A stretch of DNA of 64,000 bases from Tunturiibacter empetritectus (GTDB lineage: Bacteria > Acidobacteriota > Terriglobia > Terriglobales > Acidobacteriaceae): contig NZ_JACCCU010000001.1 of NCBI RefSeq assembly GCF_013410875.1, positions 2,294,001-2,358,000 of the forward strand, in the 5' to 3' direction. The notes under the pieces were generated by a model that was given only the letters and a program-made list of their open reading frames with translations, made no database searches and had not been told where the DNA came from. Of this stretch, positions 42,497-53,656 are shown piece by piece. Made by a program: the position numbers and the translations under genes. Each line of letters begins with the position of its first letter. Position 1 is the first letter of the stretch.

Positions 42497-43783
42497 ATGA
42501 AAACTTCACGGGGCTCAGACGAATCTCTTCGTTGTTCTTTCTGCCATAAATCGCAGGACGCAGTTGCCAAGCTGATCTCATCGCCTTCGGACTATCCAAG
42601 GGCGTATATCTGCGATGAGTGCGTGGCGGTTTGCAACTCGATTCTGGAAGACGACCGCACCGAGACCCAGCCTGGCGCTGCACCGGCTCACCTGCCTAAG
42701 CCGCAAGAGGTAAAGGCTTTTCTAGATGAGTATGTGATCGGGCAGGACCAGACGAAGAAGAAGCTCGCCGTGGCGGTTTATAACCACTACAAGCGGATTC
42801 AGATGAACAAGACGCGCGGCAACGATGTGGAGCTGGCGAAGTCGAATATTCTGCTGGTGGGACCGACGGGTTCAGGCAAGACGCTGCTGGCGCAGACGAT
42901 GGCGAAGATGCTTGACGTGCCGTTTGCGATTGTGGATGCTACGACGCTGACCGAGGCCGGGTACGTGGGCGAGGATGTTGAGAATATCATTCTGAAGCTT
43001 CTACAGGCTGCAGATGGCGATGTGCAGCGCGCGCAGAGCGGGATTATCTACATCGACGAGATTGACAAGATTGGGCGCAAGGATGAGAACCCCTCGATTA
43101 CGCGTGATGTTTCAGGTGAGGGCGTGCAACAGGCGTTGTTGAAGCTGCTGGAAGGTACTGTTGCGAATGTGCCACCACAGGGTGGGCGGAAGCATCCGCA
43201 CCAGGAGTTTACTGCTGTTGATACAACGAACATCCTCTTTATCTGCGGCGGCGCCTTTGTCGGGCTGGAGAAGGTGATCGGGCGGCGAATTGGCAAGAAG
43301 GCGCTTGGGTTCAAGGCGATTGCCGATCCGGATGCGAAGGATGGCGATGTGACGCCGATTCGGGCACAGCGGGACGCGGAGTTGCTGCGTCAGGCGGAGC
43401 CTCAGGATCTGCTTAAGTATGGATTGATTCCCGAGTTTGTTGGACGACTGCCGGTGTTGGGGATTCTCGATGAGTTGGATGAGGTGGCCCTGGTTGAGAT
43501 TCTGACCAAGCCTCGCAATGCGATCTTGAAGCAGTACACGAAGCTTTTCGACTTTGAAGGTGTGAAGGTGACCTTCACGGATGAGGCTGCGCGGGAGATC
43601 GCTCGTGAGGCGCTGCAACGGAAGGTCGGAGCACGCGGTCTGCGGATGATTCTGGAAGAGCTGATGCTGGATCTGATGTACTACGTTCCAGGAAACAAGA
43701 AGGTCAAGGAACTTTCGATCACAGCGGAGATGGTGAAGAAGCACAGCCTTACGCTGCCGATGCTGCTGGAAAAAGCAGGTTAG
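42497..43783 (+). CDS. clpX: ATP-dependent Clp protease ATP-binding subunit ClpX
   Basis: A AAA+ unfoldase, 428 aa. The N-terminal zinc-binding domain has Cys13, Cys16, Cys39 and Cys42. Walker A is GPTGSGKT, Walker [11 protein letters not shown], pore loop GYVGEDV, and the ClpP-contacting IGF-like loop region lies near LGFKAIADP. It unfolds substrates and feeds ClpP. One oddity: the usual CGKSQ of the zinc domain is CHKSQ here. Confidence 0.97.
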   Translation: MKTSRGSDESLRCSFCHKSQDAVAKLISSPSDYPRAYICDECVAVCNSILEDDRTETQPGAAPAHLPKPQEVKAFLDEYVIGQDQTKKKLAVAVYNHYKRIQMNKTRGNDVELAKSNILLVGPTGSGKTLLAQTMAKMLDVPFAIVDATTLTEAGYVGEDVENIILKLLQAADGDVQRAQSGIIYIDEIDKIGRKDENPSITRDVSGEGVQQALLKLLEGTVANVPPQGGRKHPHQEFTAVDTTNILFICGGAFVGLEKVIGRRIGKKALGFKAIADPDAKDGDVTPIRAQRDAELLRQAEPQDLLKYGLIPEFVGRLPVLGILDELDEVALVEILTKPRNAILKQYTKLFDFEGVKVTFTDEAAREIAREALQRKVGARGLRMILEELMLDLMYYVPGNKKVKELSITAEMVKKHSLTLPMLLEKAG

Positions 43784-43840
43784 GCATCAGTTTGTCGCAC
43801 AGATTGTTTGAGGAGATGGAATTACTTTGATGTCAGTGGG

Positions 43841-43867
43841 TCGCAACGATATCGATTGTCGTTGCGA
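43841..43867. promoter_or_regulatory. Perfect 9-bp dyad between clpX and lon
   Basis: TCGCAACGA (43841-43849) and TCGTTGCGA (43859-43867) with a 9-bp spacer. It lies 58 bp after clpX and 147 bp before lon. There is no T-run directly after, so it may be an operator for lon as readily as a terminator for clpX. Confidence 0.4.
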
Positions 43868-44013
43868 TTGCTGCTTTAACAGCTGAGTATATTTTTCAAT
43901 TCCCTGCCAGTTGTATTTGTGGAATACCTTTATGTCGCGCGAGGAATTACAATCACCTGAAGCCGCGACGCCACTGCATCATTTCTGGCGTTTTAACGTC
44001 TAATTGGAGAGAG

Positions 44014-46440
44014 ATGACAAATCAACCAAAAAAAGCGCTAAGCGGCGATGTTCGCAAGCTTCCGATGATGCCCATACGTGACATGGTCATCTTTCCTCAT
44101 ATGATGACGCCGTTCGTTGTTGGGCGCGAGTCCAGTGTTCGGGCTCTGGAGGAGGCACTGTCGGGGGACCGCAAGATCTTTCTCGCAACCCAGCACGATG
44201 CTTCCGTGGACGAGCCGAACGCCGATGATATCTATGAGACGGGCACGATTGGCAATATCGTCCAGAGCGTGAAGATGCCGGACGGAAATATTAAAGTGCT
44301 GGTTGAAGGCGTGGAGCGGGCGCACGCTACCGAGATTAATGACGTTGATGGGTTCTTTGTCGCGACGGTACGGACCGGCCAAACGCAGCTGGAGATGACG
44401 CCGCAGGTGGAGCAGTTGATGCAGCGGGTGCACTCGCTGTTTGAGCAGTATGTGAAGCTGCAGCAGTCGTTGAACTACGAGACGATGGCGGCGAGCGTGC
44501 GCGCGGATGAGCCGGCAAAACTGGCCGATACGATTGCGGCAAACCTGCAGCTCTCGATTGAAGAGAAGCAGCAGCTGCTCGAGGTCTTTGACCCGGAGAG
44601 CAGGCTGACCAAAGTTGCGGATGTGCTGGATGTCGCGATTGAGAAGCTGAACATGGATCGCACGATTCAGTCGCGCGTAAAGCGGCAGATGGAGAAGGCT
44701 CAGAAGGAGTATTACCTCAACGAGAAGATCAAGGCGATTCAGAAGGAGCTTGGTCGCGGGGAGAAGTCTGAGTTCGACGAACTGAAGAAGAAGATTGAAG
44801 CAGCAGGGATGCCGAAGGATGTACTGGAGAAGTCGCTGCAGGAGCTGAAGAAGCTTGAGGCGATGCCGCCCATGTCGGCCGAGTCGACGGTGTCGCGGAA
44901 CTATCTGGACTGGCTGCTAGCTGTGCCATGGAAGAAGCGGTCGAAGGAGATTCGTTCGATCGAGCATGCGGAACAGATTCTGAACGAAGACCACTATGGG
45001 CTGGAGAAGATCAAGGAACGGATCCTTGAGTTCCTTGCGGTTCGGCAGCTAGTAAAGAATCCTAAGGGATCGATTCTCTGCTTTGTCGGGCCTCCGGGGG
45101 TTGGTAAAACCTCACTGGGGATGTCGATTGCGAAGGCTACGGGTCGCAAGTTTGTGAGGATGTCGCTGGGCGGCGTTCGGGACGAGGCGGAGATTCGCGG
45201 GCATCGCCGCACTTACATTGGCGCTCTGCCAGGGCAGATTATTCAGTCGATGAAGAAGGCTGGAACGAAGAACCCGGTGTTCATGCTGGACGAGATCGAC
45301 AAGATGGCTTCGGACTTCCGCGGCGATCCGGCGAGCGCGCTGCTTGAGGTGCTGGATCCGGAGCAGAATACTTCGTTCCAGGATCACTACCTGGATGTTG
45401 AGTACGATCTGTCGCAGGTGCTGTTTGTCGCTACGGCGAATGTGCTTCACACGATTCCCGGCCCACTGCAGGACCGCATGGAGATTCTGCGGCTGCATGG
45501 TTACACCGAGATCGAAAAACTGGAGATTGCCAAACAGTATCTGGTGAAGAAGCAGCGGGAAGGCACGGGGTTGACGGAAGAGCAGATCGTCTTCGAGGAC
45601 GATGCGCTGCGGCAGATCATTCGCGGTTATACACGCGAGGCTGGTGTCAGAAACCTTGAGCGTGAGATTGGGAATGTGTGCCGCAAGGTTGCACGGCGCG
45701 TGGTGAAGAACGGCGCGGAGCATAGGGAGACGATCAGCGGGGAGAATATCGGGGATATTCTCGGCGTAGCGAAGTTCCGCGACTCACAGGTTCACGAGAA
45801 GAGCGAAGTTGGCCTGGTGACGGGCCTTGCGTGGACCGAGATGGGCGGGACGATTCTGCAGACCGAGGTGCAGGTGCTCGACGGCAAGGGCAAGATGACG
45901 GCGACCGGGCAGCTTGGCGATGTAATGCAGGAGTCAGCGCAGGCTGCACTGACTTATATTCGTTCGCGCTCGCATCATCTTGGGCTTGCGAAGGACTTTT
46001 ATAAGAACGTCGACATCCATGTGCACGTGCCGGAGGGAGCGATTCCGAAGGATGGTCCATCGGCGGGCATCACGCTGGCTACCGGGCTGGCAAGTGCGCT
46101 TACCAAAATCAAGGTGCGGCGTGATATTGCGATGACCGGTGAGATTACTCTGCGCGGCAAGGTGCTTCCGATTGGCGGTCTGAAGGAGAAGCTGCTGGCG
46201 GCACATCGCGCGGGAATCTTCGAGGCGATTCTGCCGGAGGAGAATCGCAAGGATATGGCGGATCTGCCGGAACTGCTGAAGACGAGCATGAAGCTGCACT
46301 TTGTTGAAGAGATGGATCAGGTGCTGAAGCTTGCGCTTGAGGGCAATCTGCCTGAGCTGCAGGAAGAGACTCCTGAGGCTTTAGCAAACGTCATACCGGC
46401 GGTTGGGATCGAGATTCCTCAGCCTGTAGCGCACCAATAG
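44014..46440 (+). CDS. lon: ATP-dependent protease Lon (LonA)
   Basis: 808 aa: N-terminal substrate-binding domain ([19 protein letters not shown] start), central coiled coil, AAA+ module (Walker [10 protein letters not shown], Walker [11 protein letters not shown]), and C-terminal Ser-Lys protease with Ser683 (PKDGPSAG) and Lys726, exactly 43 residues apart as in E. coli Lon. It degrades misfolded and regulatory proteins. GGAGAG precedes ATG 44014. A strong terminator follows. Confidence 0.97.
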   Translation: MTNQPKKALSGDVRKLPMMPIRDMVIFPHMMTPFVVGRESSVRALEEALSGDRKIFLATQHDASVDEPNADDIYETGTIGNIVQSVKMPDGNIKVLVEGVERAHATEINDVDGFFVATVRTGQTQLEMTPQVEQLMQRVHSLFEQYVKLQQSLNYETMAASVRADEPAKLADTIAANLQLSIEEKQQLLEVFDPESRLTKVADVLDVAIEKLNMDRTIQSRVKRQMEKAQKEYYLNEKIKAIQKELGRGEKSEFDELKKKIEAAGMPKDVLEKSLQELKKLEAMPPMSAESTVSRNYLDWLLAVPWKKRSKEIRSIEHAEQILNEDHYGLEKIKERILEFLAVRQLVKNPKGSILCFVGPPGVGKTSLGMSIAKATGRKFVRMSLGGVRDEAEIRGHRRTYIGALPGQIIQSMKKAGTKNPVFMLDEIDKMASDFRGDPASALLEVLDPEQNTSFQDHYLDVEYDLSQVLFVATANVLHTIPGPLQDRMEILRLHGYTEIEKLEIAKQYLVKKQREGTGLTEEQIVFEDDALRQIIRGYTREAGVRNLEREIGNVCRKVARRVVKNGAEHRETISGENIGDILGVAKFRDSQVHEKSEVGLVTGLAWTEMGGTILQTEVQVLDGKGKMTATGQLGDVMQESAQAALTYIRSRSHHLGLAKDFYKNVDIHVHVPEGAIPKDGPSAGITLATGLASALTKIKVRRDIAMTGEITLRGKVLPIGGLKEKLLAAHRAGIFEAILPEENRKDMADLPELLKTSMKLHFVEEMDQVLKLALEGNLPELQEETPEALANVIPAVGIEIPQPVAHQ

Positions 46441-46459
46441 ATCCAGCTTTCGTAACGCG

Positions 46460-46500
46460 AAAAGGCCGAACCTTTAAAACAGGTTCGGCCCTTTTCTTTT
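46460..46500 (+). terminator. Rho-independent terminator of lon
   Basis: GGCCGAACC (46464-46472) pairs with GGTTCGGCC (46482-46490), flanked by AAAA on the left and CTTTTCTTTT on the right, 20 nt after the lon stop. The A-tract makes it usable from the minus strand too, for the small gene at 46517. Confidence 0.92.
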
Positions 46501-46516
46501 ACAAAACTTATGGCGT

Positions 46517-46666
46517 TCAGACGGCGCGTCGGCCGCTGACGAAGTTCATGATGATTGAGATCAAGGCAAAGATCAGAAGCAGATGGATGAGGAAGCTGCT
46601 GACGTGAAGAACAAAAAAGCCACCGATCCAAAGCAGGATTAGTACAACTGCAAGAATGAGAAACAT
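46517..46666 (-). CDS. Lmo0937-family small membrane protein
   Basis: A 49-aa hydrophobic protein read on the minus strand from ATG 46666: MFLILAVVLILLWIGGFFV, a short polar link, then a second membrane segment (LLLIFALISIIMNFV) and a basic end SGRRAV. This two-helix pattern matches the Lmo0937 family. AAGGTC precedes the start within AGGAAAGAAGGTCAATC. It is convergent with lon, sharing the terminator region. Confidence 0.8.
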   Translation of the reverse strand: MFLILAVVLILLWIGGFFVLHVSSFLIHLLLIFALISIIMNFVSGRRAV

Positions 46667-46829
46667 GATTGACCTTCTTTCCTAGAACTGAGTTGCGCAC
46701 CAACGCGCGAATGTCTACAGCACATAAGAGTTGAAATGCACCCTACGCGTTGCTCCGGCTCAAGATATTGGTCAAGTATGGTGTGGAGGCGGTCCTTACG
46801 GCTCAGCGTATCAACTGTTTTCAGGCAGT

Positions 46830-47111
46830 TTAGATGCAGCCGCCGGCGATGGAGGGGATGAGCATAATCTCGTCGCCGTCCTGGAAGGCGTAGGTTTCGC
46901 CACCGAGGAAGCGGATGTCCTCGTCGTTGACGTAGATGTTGATAAAGCGGCGGAGCTTGCCCTCTTCGTCCTTGATCTGGGTGGAGAGCGCGGGGAAGGT
47001 CTGGTCAATGTCGGCGATGAGGCCGGGGAGGTTGGCGGCCGCGGAGCTGAAGTGCTTGCGGCCATCGGTGTGGCGGACGAAGGCAGTGGGGAGGGTAACT
47101 TTGATCGACAT
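46830..47111 (-). CDS. MoaD/ThiS-family sulfur carrier with masked C-terminus
   Basis: A 93-aa ubiquitin-like beta-grasp protein (RRFINIYVNDEDIRFLGG then DGDEIMLIPSIAGG). Sulfur carriers of this family end in Gly-Gly, which is adenylated and thiocarboxylated; this one ends Gly-Gly-Cys-Ile. Similar two-residue tails are known in QbsE-type carriers and are removed by a JAMM-type peptidase before activation. The start overlaps the threonine synthase stop by 1 bp (TAATG). That coupling suggests a role in sulfur amino acid or cofactor synthesis; no MoeB-like or JAMM gene is in this window. Confidence 0.87.
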   Translation of the reverse strand: MSIKVTLPTAFVRHTDGRKHFSSAAANLPGLIADIDQTFPALSTQIKDEEGKLRRFINIYVNDEDIRFLGGETYAFQDGDEIMLIPSIAGGCI

Positions 47112-48391
47112 TAGAGGGCTCCTGCTGTGGCCAGTTCTGGCTCTGTGATTCCGTCGAGTTCCCGGAGGTAGGCGTCGAAGTCTGCGAGGCGCGGACGGAC
47201 GGCGCGCTCAGGCTGATAACGGCCGGTGAGTGCGTCGGTCGTTTTGAGTCCGTTGCCGGTGATGCAGGCGATGGTGATCTCGTTGGGGCTGATGCGGCCG
47301 TCGGCGTAAAGACGCGCGGTGACGGCGGTGGTGACCCCGCCGGCGGTCTCGGTGAAGATGCCTTCGGTCTCGGCTAGCTCCTGAATGCCTGAGACGATCT
47401 CCACGTCGGAGACGTCCTCCGCCCAACCTCCTGTGCTGCGGATCATCTTCGCCGCAGCGGGTCCGTCGGCTGGGTTGCCGATGGCAAGTGAGCGGGCGAT
47501 GGTGTTGGGTCGCTGCGGCTCGATGGTGTCAGTTCCCTCTTTGACGGCGACGGAGATGGGAGAGCAGCCGGAGGCTTGAGCGCCGAAGAAGCGGACGGGC
47601 TTGGCGTCCACCAATCCCAGATCGATCAACTCTTGAAAGGCCTTGCGAATTTTGCGGATGAGTGAGCCGCCGGCCATGGGGACGATGACGTTATCGGGGA
47701 GACGCCAGCCGAGCTGCTCGGCGATCTCGTAGCCTACGGTCTTCGAGCCTTCAGCGTAGTAGGGGCGGAGGTTTACGTTGACTAGGCCCCAGGCGTACTC
47801 GTCGGCGATCTGGGTGCAGAGACGGTTGACGTGGTCGTAGTTGCCGTCGATGCGAATGAGGCGTGCGCCATAGACAAGGGTGTTGAGGATCTTGGCGGGT
47901 TCGAGGTCGGCGGGGACGAGGATTGTGGCTTTGAGGCCAAGACGGGCTGCCTGAGCGGCGACGGAGTTGGCGAGGTTGCCGGTGGAGGAGCAGCCGACGA
48001 TCTTGAAACCGAACTTCTGCGCGTTGGCGAGCGCGACGGAGACGACACGATCCTTGAAGCTGAGGGTTGGGAAGCAGACGGCGTCGTTCTTGATGTAGAG
48101 ACTGTTGGCACCGATATGCTTGCCGAGGTTTTTGGCACGGACGAGCGGGGTGAAGCCTACGGGGAGATCGGGCTCGAAGCCTTCGGGGATGGGGAGGAGA
48201 GCGGCGTAACGCCAGATGTTGGCCGGCCCGGCTGCGATGTTTTCCCTGGTGAAGATGCCTCGGACGGCCTCGAGGTCATAGGCGATTTCCAGAGGGGCGA
48301 GGCAATCAGGACAGGCGGAGAGGGGTTGGTTGCCGAACCGCTTGCCGCACTCGTTGCACTTCAGCTCGTACCGGCTACAGGAGTAGTTCAT
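47111..48391 (-). CDS. thrC: Threonine synthase (PLP fold type II)
   Basis: A 426-aa enzyme converting O-phosphohomoserine to threonine. The N-terminal zinc-ribbon-like cysteines are CNEC and CPDC. The PLP lysine is in LSFKDR and the phosphate-binding loop is CSSTGNLANS. The length and zinc ribbon fit the bacterial/archaeal ThrC branch. Coupling to the MoaD-like gene leaves open that it acts on another homoserine ester in sulfur transfer. ATG 48391 follows GGAAAGAG. Confidence 0.9.
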   Translation of the reverse strand: MNYSCSRYELKCNECGKRFGNQPLSACPDCLAPLEIAYDLEAVRGIFTRENIAAGPANIWRYAALLPIPEGFEPDLPVGFTPLVRAKNLGKHIGANSLYIKNDAVCFPTLSFKDRVVSVALANAQKFGFKIVGCSSTGNLANSVAAQAARLGLKATILVPADLEPAKILNTLVYGARLIRIDGNYDHVNRLCTQIADEYAWGLVNVNLRPYYAEGSKTVGYEIAEQLGWRLPDNVIVPMAGGSLIRKIRKAFQELIDLGLVDAKPVRFFGAQASGCSPISVAVKEGTDTIEPQRPNTIARSLAIGNPADGPAAAKMIRSTGGWAEDVSDVEIVSGIQELAETEGIFTETAGGVTTAVTARLYADGRISPNEITIACITGNGLKTTDALTGRYQPERAVRPRLADFDAYLRELDGITEPELATAGAL

Positions 48392-48799
48392 CGTGCTCTT
48401 TCCGAGGGGAAAGGGGTGAACTTTTGCGCTTACTCTCTTTTTTGGGGGTCGCCGGATAGGCTGGGAAGGTGAAATGCGGGGTACAAGCCTGGAACTCTGG
48501 CTTGCGTGCTCCGAATCTCATGTTCCCTGTAGCAGCCTAAAAGGCCCCCAGGAGAGAGTTGACACCGGTACGCGTTTGTTCTGTCCGGTTGTCGTGGCGT
48601 CAAAGGGCTCGTCCCTCAACCACTCTGCATGAAATTCAAATCTGCCGAAGCAGACTGGAATACATCGTTTGTACCACAGGCTGGCTGACGTCGCAACTCT
48701 GTGGAGATTTTGACGCGGAAGTTGTATCGACGGGATGCGGGTGGATGGGTGTACTGGGCAGGTGGTGAGTGCACGAATCTAGTTGAGGAGAGATCGCCG
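48392..48799. other. Intergenic region between thrC and a small secreted protein gene
   Basis: 408 bp without a supported gene; it serves both divergent genes. A small hairpin AAGCC...GGCTT lies around 48486-48504. I saw no T-box, SAM or other riboswitch core here. Confidence 0.35.
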
Positions 48800-49102
48800 A
48801 TGAAGAGAGAGATCGAGTTTGTTGGGAGTTTTGCGATGAGCGTGCTGCTGCTGGCTGGTTCGTTCGCGGTGGCGCAGAGTGCTACGACGGCGAAGGCGAA
48901 GAAGTCTGCGGCTACGACAACGACCGCCGCGGCTACGAGCACCACGACTCAGAGTGCAGTTCCGACTGCGAATACTCAGGCGGCTCCAGCTGCCAATGGG
49001 CAAGCGAACGGGGCTGCAGCGACGACTTCGACCACTGTGACAACGAAGCCAAAGACCATGGTCAGCGCGGATAAGCGGACGATTCCGGTTCCACAGATTT
49101 AG
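48800..49102 (+). CDS. Small secreted Ala/Thr-rich protein
   Basis: A 100-aa protein with a signal peptide (FVGSFAMSVLLLAGSFAVA-Q) and a low-complexity Thr/Ala-rich body ending KRTIPVPQI. GAGGAG lies upstream of ATG 48800. No domain is recognised. The last 4 bp overlap the end of the convergent receiver-like gene. Confidence 0.7.
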   Translation: MKREIEFVGSFAMSVLLLAGSFAVAQSATTAKAKKSAATTTTAAATSTTTQSAVPTANTQAAPAANGQANGAAATTSTTVTTKPKTMVSADKRTIPVPQI

Positions 49103-49491
49103 TTTGAAGCGGCATTCGACGGAAGCGGGATAATGTCCTTGACTCCCTTGGCGAAGGCGGCGGGGTCGAACTCTGTGCGAACGATCTCGTCGGGGCAGTC
49201 GGTGAGGATCGCGACGCGCCAGTTGCAGACGAAGGCTACGAGCTGCTGATGCTGGGCGGTCTTGATCTCAGAGCACATCTGTTCGGCGCGAGGAATGCCT
49301 TCTTCCCCTTCCACGTCGATCAGGACGAGATCGTAGTGGCGCGACCGAAACATGGACAGACCTTCGGCGTGCTCGAGGGAGGAGTCAACGTGAAATCCTG
49401 AAAGCCGGAGAACCTGATCGCGGAGGGGCCGAATGGTCTCGCGGGTGCAGATATGCAAAATGGACCGAGTGCCGTTGATGGGAGTTTCCAT
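49099..49491 (-). CDS. Response-regulator receiver-like protein (stand-alone, divergent)
   Basis: A 130-aa protein with the alternating pattern of a CheY-like receiver: SILHICTRE, HYDLVLIDVEGEEG (candidate phosphoacceptor Asp in LIDVE), and VAILTDCPDE. The acidic pair after the first strand and the late Lys are not clearly kept, so phosphorylation is doubtful. No histidine kinase is nearby. Confidence 0.65.
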   Translation of the reverse strand: METPINGTRSILHICTRETIRPLRDQVLRLSGFHVDSSLEHAEGLSMFRSRHYDLVLIDVEGEEGIPRAEQMCSEIKTAQHQQLVAFVCNWRVAILTDCPDEIVRTEFDPAAFAKGVKDIIPLPSNAASN

Positions 49492-49694
49492 TGGTTCTTA
49501 AACAACTTTCAGCTAGACCATACGCCCAATCTTCAAATCCTCAAAGAGAACGCTCCTGGGTTGGGATAAGGAGACTTTCCCAGGCCAATCGCGTTTGAAA
49601 ACAGTCACTCTTATTTTACCGGAGGTTTGGATTCCATAGGCAAATCGAGAGGCTGGGCTCACCTTACCGACCGCGGTCTTGATTGGAAGCGCAG

Positions 49695-52418
49695 TTACTC
49701 GGGATCGTAGTTCAGATTCTGGCCCAGCCATCGCTCGACCTCAGCCACGCTCATTCCCTTGCGCTTGTGATAATCGGCGACCTGATCGCGATCGATCTTG
49801 CCGAGACTGAAGTAGCGTGACTCCGGGTGTGCAAAGTAGAGCCCACTTACGCTCGAGCCAGGCCACATCGCGAATGACTCCGTGATCAACATGCTGGTGT
49901 TGGCCTGCACGTCGAGCAGACGCCAGAGTGTGCCTTTTTCGGTGTGGTCGGGGCAAGCCGGATAACCCGCGGCAGGCCGGATACCGCGATATTTCTCTTG
50001 GATGAGATCGGCGGGAGTGAGACCTTCTTCGAGCCCGTAACCCCACTCGTCCCGGACGCGTTTGTGCAGGCACTCGGCGAAGGCTTCGGCGAGCCGATCC
50101 GCGACAGCCTCGGCCATGATGGCGCTATAGTCGTCGTTGTCGGCCCGGAAGCGATCGCAGAGGTCCTTCAGGCCGATGCCGGTGGTCACCGCGAAGGCGC
50201 CGATGTGATCGGACAGCCCTGCCTCGGTGGGTGCGATGAAATCGGCGAGTGATCGGCATGGTTCGCTGCCCTCCTTGTTTGCCTGCTGGCGGAGGAAATG
50301 AAAGCGGTCGAGCTCTGTCTTGCGCGTGTCGTCTGAGTAGAGCGCCACATCGTCGCCAACGGCGCTGGCAGGAAAGAAGCCGTAGACGCCGCGCGCGGTG
50401 ATGAGGTTCTTCTCGATGATGCGATCGAGCAGAGTGTTGGCGTCCGCGAAGATCTGGCGGGCTTGCTCGCCCTGTTGTTCGTGCTCGAGGATGCGAGGGT
50501 AGACGCCCTTCAGGCCCCAGGCGTGGAAGAGGGGTGACCAGTCGATGTAGTCGCGCAATGTGGCCAAAGGAAAGTTATCCAGCACACGTACCCCGGTGAA
50601 CGCGGGTGTGGGTACGTCTTCGGTTCGCCACTCAATCGAAGTCCGTCTTGCGCGAGCGGCCTCGAGGGAGATTACCGTCTGGCGCGGTGCGGAGTGGGCG
50701 GCACGGAGGGCTTCGTACTCGGTGCGGTGCTGCGCTACGAACGCCGGCTTACCTTCGTCGCTGAGAAGGCTGGTCGTGACGGGTACGGCGCGGCTGGCGT
50801 CAAGGATGTGGACCACCGGCTCGCTGTAGTGCGGCGCAATCTTGATGGCTGTGTGCCTGCGGCTGGTGGTTGCGCCGCCGATGAGCAACGGCAGTTTAAA
50901 GCCCTGCCGTTCCATCTCCCGAGCTACGTGCACCATCTCGTCGAGTGACGGCGTGATGAGGCCGCTGAGGCCTATAAGGTCGACCTTCTCTGCCTTGGCG
51001 CGTTCGAGGATCTTCTCGGAGGAGACCATCACGCCCATGTCGATGACCTCGTAGTTATTGCACGCGAGAACGACGCCGACGATGTTCTTGCCGATGTCGT
51101 GAACGTCGCCCTTGACGGTTGCGAGCAGGATCTTTCCCTGAGCCTTGACGACCTGGCCCAAGGCGGCCATCTCGGCTTTTTCGGCCTCCATGAACGGGGT
51201 CAGATGCGCTACTGCCTTCTTCATGACGCGGGCGGATTTGACGACCTGGGGCAGGAACATCTTTCCAGCTCCGAAGAGATCGCCTACTATTCCCATGCCG
51301 TCCATCAGTGGACCTTCGATGACCAGCAGAGGACGGCCAAGCTTGACGCGAGCTTCTTCTGCGTCGAGTTCGATGTAGGTATCGATGCCTTTGACCAGGG
51401 CGTGGGAGAGACGCTCCTCGACCGTGCCATTGCGCCACTCTTCTGCCTTCTTCTCACTTGCGACCGATCCTGTACCTGCGGCCTTCAGGGCTTCGCCGTA
51501 CTCTACCAGTCGCTCAGTCGCGTCCGACCGGCGATTGAGTAAAACATCTTCAACTAAAACTTTAAGTTCCGGCTCGATCTCCTCGTAGACCTCGAGGATT
51601 CCGGCGTTGACGATTCCCATGTCCATGCCTGCGGCGACGGCGTGATAGAGAAACGCAGAGTGCATGGCCTCGCGCACCTTGTTGTTGCCACGGAAGCTGA
51701 AGGAGATGTTCGAGACGCCGCCACTCACCTTTGCGTTGGGCAGGTTGGCCTTGATCCAGCGCGTGGCGTTGATGAAGTCGACGGCGTAGTTGTTATGCTC
51801 CTCCATGCCGGTGGCGACGGTGAGGATGTTTGGGTCGAAGATAATGTCTTCGGGCGGGAAGCCGACCTCGTCGACGAGGATCCGGTGGGCGCGTTCACAG
51901 ATGCGAATCTTCTCCTCGTAGGTCGCGGCCTGGCCTTGCTCGTCGAAGGCCATCACAACGACCGCCGCCCCGTACTTCAGCACGGTCGCAGCGTTCTTGC
52001 GAAACTTCTCTTCGCCCTCTTTAAGCGAGATCGAGTTCACGATACCCTTGCCCTGCAGGCACTTCAGTCCCGCTTCGATAACCTCCCATTTTGAGGAGTC
52101 GATCATGAACGGAACCTTGGCGACTTCGGGTTCGCTGGCTAGCAACTGCAGATAGCGCGACATTGCTGCGACGCCGTCGATCATGCCCTCGTCCATGCAG
52201 ATGTCGAGAACGTTGGCGCCGTTCTCAACCTGCTGCCGGGCTATGCTGACCGCTTCTTCGTACTTGCCCTCTTTGACCAGCTTGGCGAACTTCGGAGAGC
52301 CGGCAACGTTGGTCCGTTCGCCGATCATGATGAAGACGCCAGCCTGCTGGGTGAAGGGTTGTGATCCTGAGAGGCGAAGCGGCTTGGGATGCGTCGGCTC
52401 GGCTGCGCTTACACTCAC
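49695..52418 (-). CDS. metH: Methionine synthase, C-terminal part (pterin, cobalamin and AdoMet domains)
   Basis: A 907-aa protein equal to the second part of cobalamin-dependent MetH. The pterin-binding barrel begins at [12 protein letters not shown]. Next come the cobalamin modules with the His-donor motif [11 protein letters not shown], then the AdoMet reactivation domain with [15 protein letters not shown]. It takes methyl from methyltetrahydrofolate to cobalamin and on to homocysteine held by the partner gene product. GTG 52418 is the start: its GTGA overlaps the stop of the N-terminal gene by 4 bp, and the open frame further upstream is only antisense noise. Confidence 0.92.
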   Translation of the reverse strand: MSVSAAEPTHPKPLRLSGSQPFTQQAGVFIMIGERTNVAGSPKFAKLVKEGKYEEAVSIARQQVENGANVLDICMDEGMIDGVAAMSRYLQLLASEPEVAKVPFMIDSSKWEVIEAGLKCLQGKGIVNSISLKEGEEKFRKNAATVLKYGAAVVVMAFDEQGQAATYEEKIRICERAHRILVDEVGFPPEDIIFDPNILTVATGMEEHNNYAVDFINATRWIKANLPNAKVSGGVSNISFSFRGNNKVREAMHSAFLYHAVAAGMDMGIVNAGILEVYEEIEPELKVLVEDVLLNRRSDATERLVEYGEALKAAGTGSVASEKKAEEWRNGTVEERLSHALVKGIDTYIELDAEEARVKLGRPLLVIEGPLMDGMGIVGDLFGAGKMFLPQVVKSARVMKKAVAHLTPFMEAEKAEMAALGQVVKAQGKILLATVKGDVHDIGKNIVGVVLACNNYEVIDMGVMVSSEKILERAKAEKVDLIGLSGLITPSLDEMVHVAREMERQGFKLPLLIGGATTSRRHTAIKIAPHYSEPVVHILDASRAVPVTTSLLSDEGKPAFVAQHRTEYEALRAAHSAPRQTVISLEAARARRTSIEWRTEDVPTPAFTGVRVLDNFPLATLRDYIDWSPLFHAWGLKGVYPRILEHEQQGEQARQIFADANTLLDRIIEKNLITARGVYGFFPASAVGDDVALYSDDTRKTELDRFHFLRQQANKEGSEPCRSLADFIAPTEAGLSDHIGAFAVTTGIGLKDLCDRFRADNDDYSAIMAEAVADRLAEAFAECLHKRVRDEWGYGLEEGLTPADLIQEKYRGIRPAAGYPACPDHTEKGTLWRLLDVQANTSMLITESFAMWPGSSVSGLYFAHPESRYFSLGKIDRDQVADYHKRKGMSVAEVERWLGQNLNYDPE

Positions 52419-53533
52419 GCGGCACGCTCGATCTGACGGACCAACTGTCGGGGCGGTTGGCCTTCGAGTGCCTTGGCGATCGCTGCGATGTGCTCGGGCG
52501 TGTTGCCGCAGCAGCCGCCGGCGATGTTGATCAAGCCTGCCCGTGCGAAGTCGCCAAGATAACGCGCCATATCTTGCGGTCCGAGATCGAAGCCGGTCTC
52601 GGAGAGAGGATTTGGCAGGCCGGCATTCGGGTAGCACGAGATCGCCACGTCCGCTTTTGTTGCGAGCTCGTCCAGGAACGGATACATCAGATCGGGGCCG
52701 AGAGAGCAGTTGAGCCCAACGGACAGGGGCTTCACGTGCTTCACTGCGTTCCAGAAGGCCTCCGTGGTCTGCGCGGAGATCAGCGTCTCGCCGCCGCGCC
52801 CGACTGCTGCCGAGATCATCACCGGAAGCTCCTTATTGTTCGCCGTAAAGCCGTCCTGGTCGAAGACTTCGCGGATGGCTACGAGTGCGGCCTTGGCGTT
52901 CAGAGAATCGAAGATTGTCTCGACCAGCAACAGATCGGAGCCGCCTGCGATGAGCGCACGAACCTGCTGCATGTATGCGTTTTTTACCTGATCGAACGTG
53001 ACGACGCGGAAACCCGCATCATCTGCATCGGGGGAGTTCGAGAGAGAGACGGTCAGCGGACCGATCGCTCCTGCAACAAAGCGTTGGCGCCCGGTTTCAT
53101 TCGCGACGCGGTCGGCCCATTCGCGACACTGCCGTGAAGACTGCTCGTTGATCTCCCATGCCAGATTGTTGAGCATCGGATCGTCGATGATCTTCTGGTA
53201 GAACTCCGGATCTTTGCGGCCGCCGTGTTCGCGGGGATCGTCTACGAAGAACTCGCTCTGGGTAATGCTGGTCGCGCCGAAGGTGTTGGTCTCGATGATG
53301 TCCGCTCCCGCCTCCAGAAAGCGGCGATGGATGTCGCAGATCATCTTCGGCTGGGTCAGGGAGAAGAGATCGCCGTTGTTGAGCAGGTCCTTGGTCGAAT
53401 CCTTGAATCGCTCGCCGCGGATGTCAGCTTCCTTCATGCCGTAGGTGCGGATCGTCGTGCCCATTGCGCCGTCGATAATGGCAATTCGGCTCTTGAAGAT
53501 CTTTTCAAGGGGATGTTGGTTAGCTGTCTTCAT
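52415..53533 (-). CDS. metH: Methionine synthase, N-terminal homocysteine S-methyltransferase domain
   Basis: A 372-aa (betaine-)homocysteine S-methyltransferase barrel. It starts with [14 protein letters not shown], and the three zinc-binding cysteines are in [10 protein letters not shown] and [11 protein letters not shown]. In most bacteria this is the first module of a single 1,200-aa MetH; here it is a separate gene, followed by the rest of the enzyme with a 4-bp overlap. ATG 53533 begins MKTANQHPL; an in-frame upstream start at 53599 lacks support. Confidence 0.92.
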   Translation of the reverse strand: MKTANQHPLEKIFKSRIAIIDGAMGTTIRTYGMKEADIRGERFKDSTKDLLNNGDLFSLTQPKMICDIHRRFLEAGADIIETNTFGATSITQSEFFVDDPREHGGRKDPEFYQKIIDDPMLNNLAWEINEQSSRQCREWADRVANETGRQRFVAGAIGPLTVSLSNSPDADDAGFRVVTFDQVKNAYMQQVRALIAGGSDLLLVETIFDSLNAKAALVAIREVFDQDGFTANNKELPVMISAAVGRGGETLISAQTTEAFWNAVKHVKPLSVGLNCSLGPDLMYPFLDELATKADVAISCYPNAGLPNPLSETGFDLGPQDMARYLGDFARAGLINIAGGCCGNTPEHIAAIAKALEGQPPRQLVRQIERAA

Positions 53534-53656
53534 CTTTATTTGATGTCCTTCACTGGTTGCGCGGTGCGTTGTCGCGCCGGTCGTAGTGCGGAGAGCCACC
53601 GGGACTCACCGTCAGGTTCTGTAAACATCAACGTGGATCTTTTATGCGCGAATCTC

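Noticed and set aside
48392..48799. Riboswitch or T-box upstream of thrC
   Set aside because: No specifier loop, T-box core or known riboswitch core could be recognised on either strand.
52419..52637. Upstream extension of the second metH gene
   Set aside because: It overlaps the first metH gene in another frame and has Arg-rich composition; GTG 52418 with a 4-bp overlap gives the family-like start.
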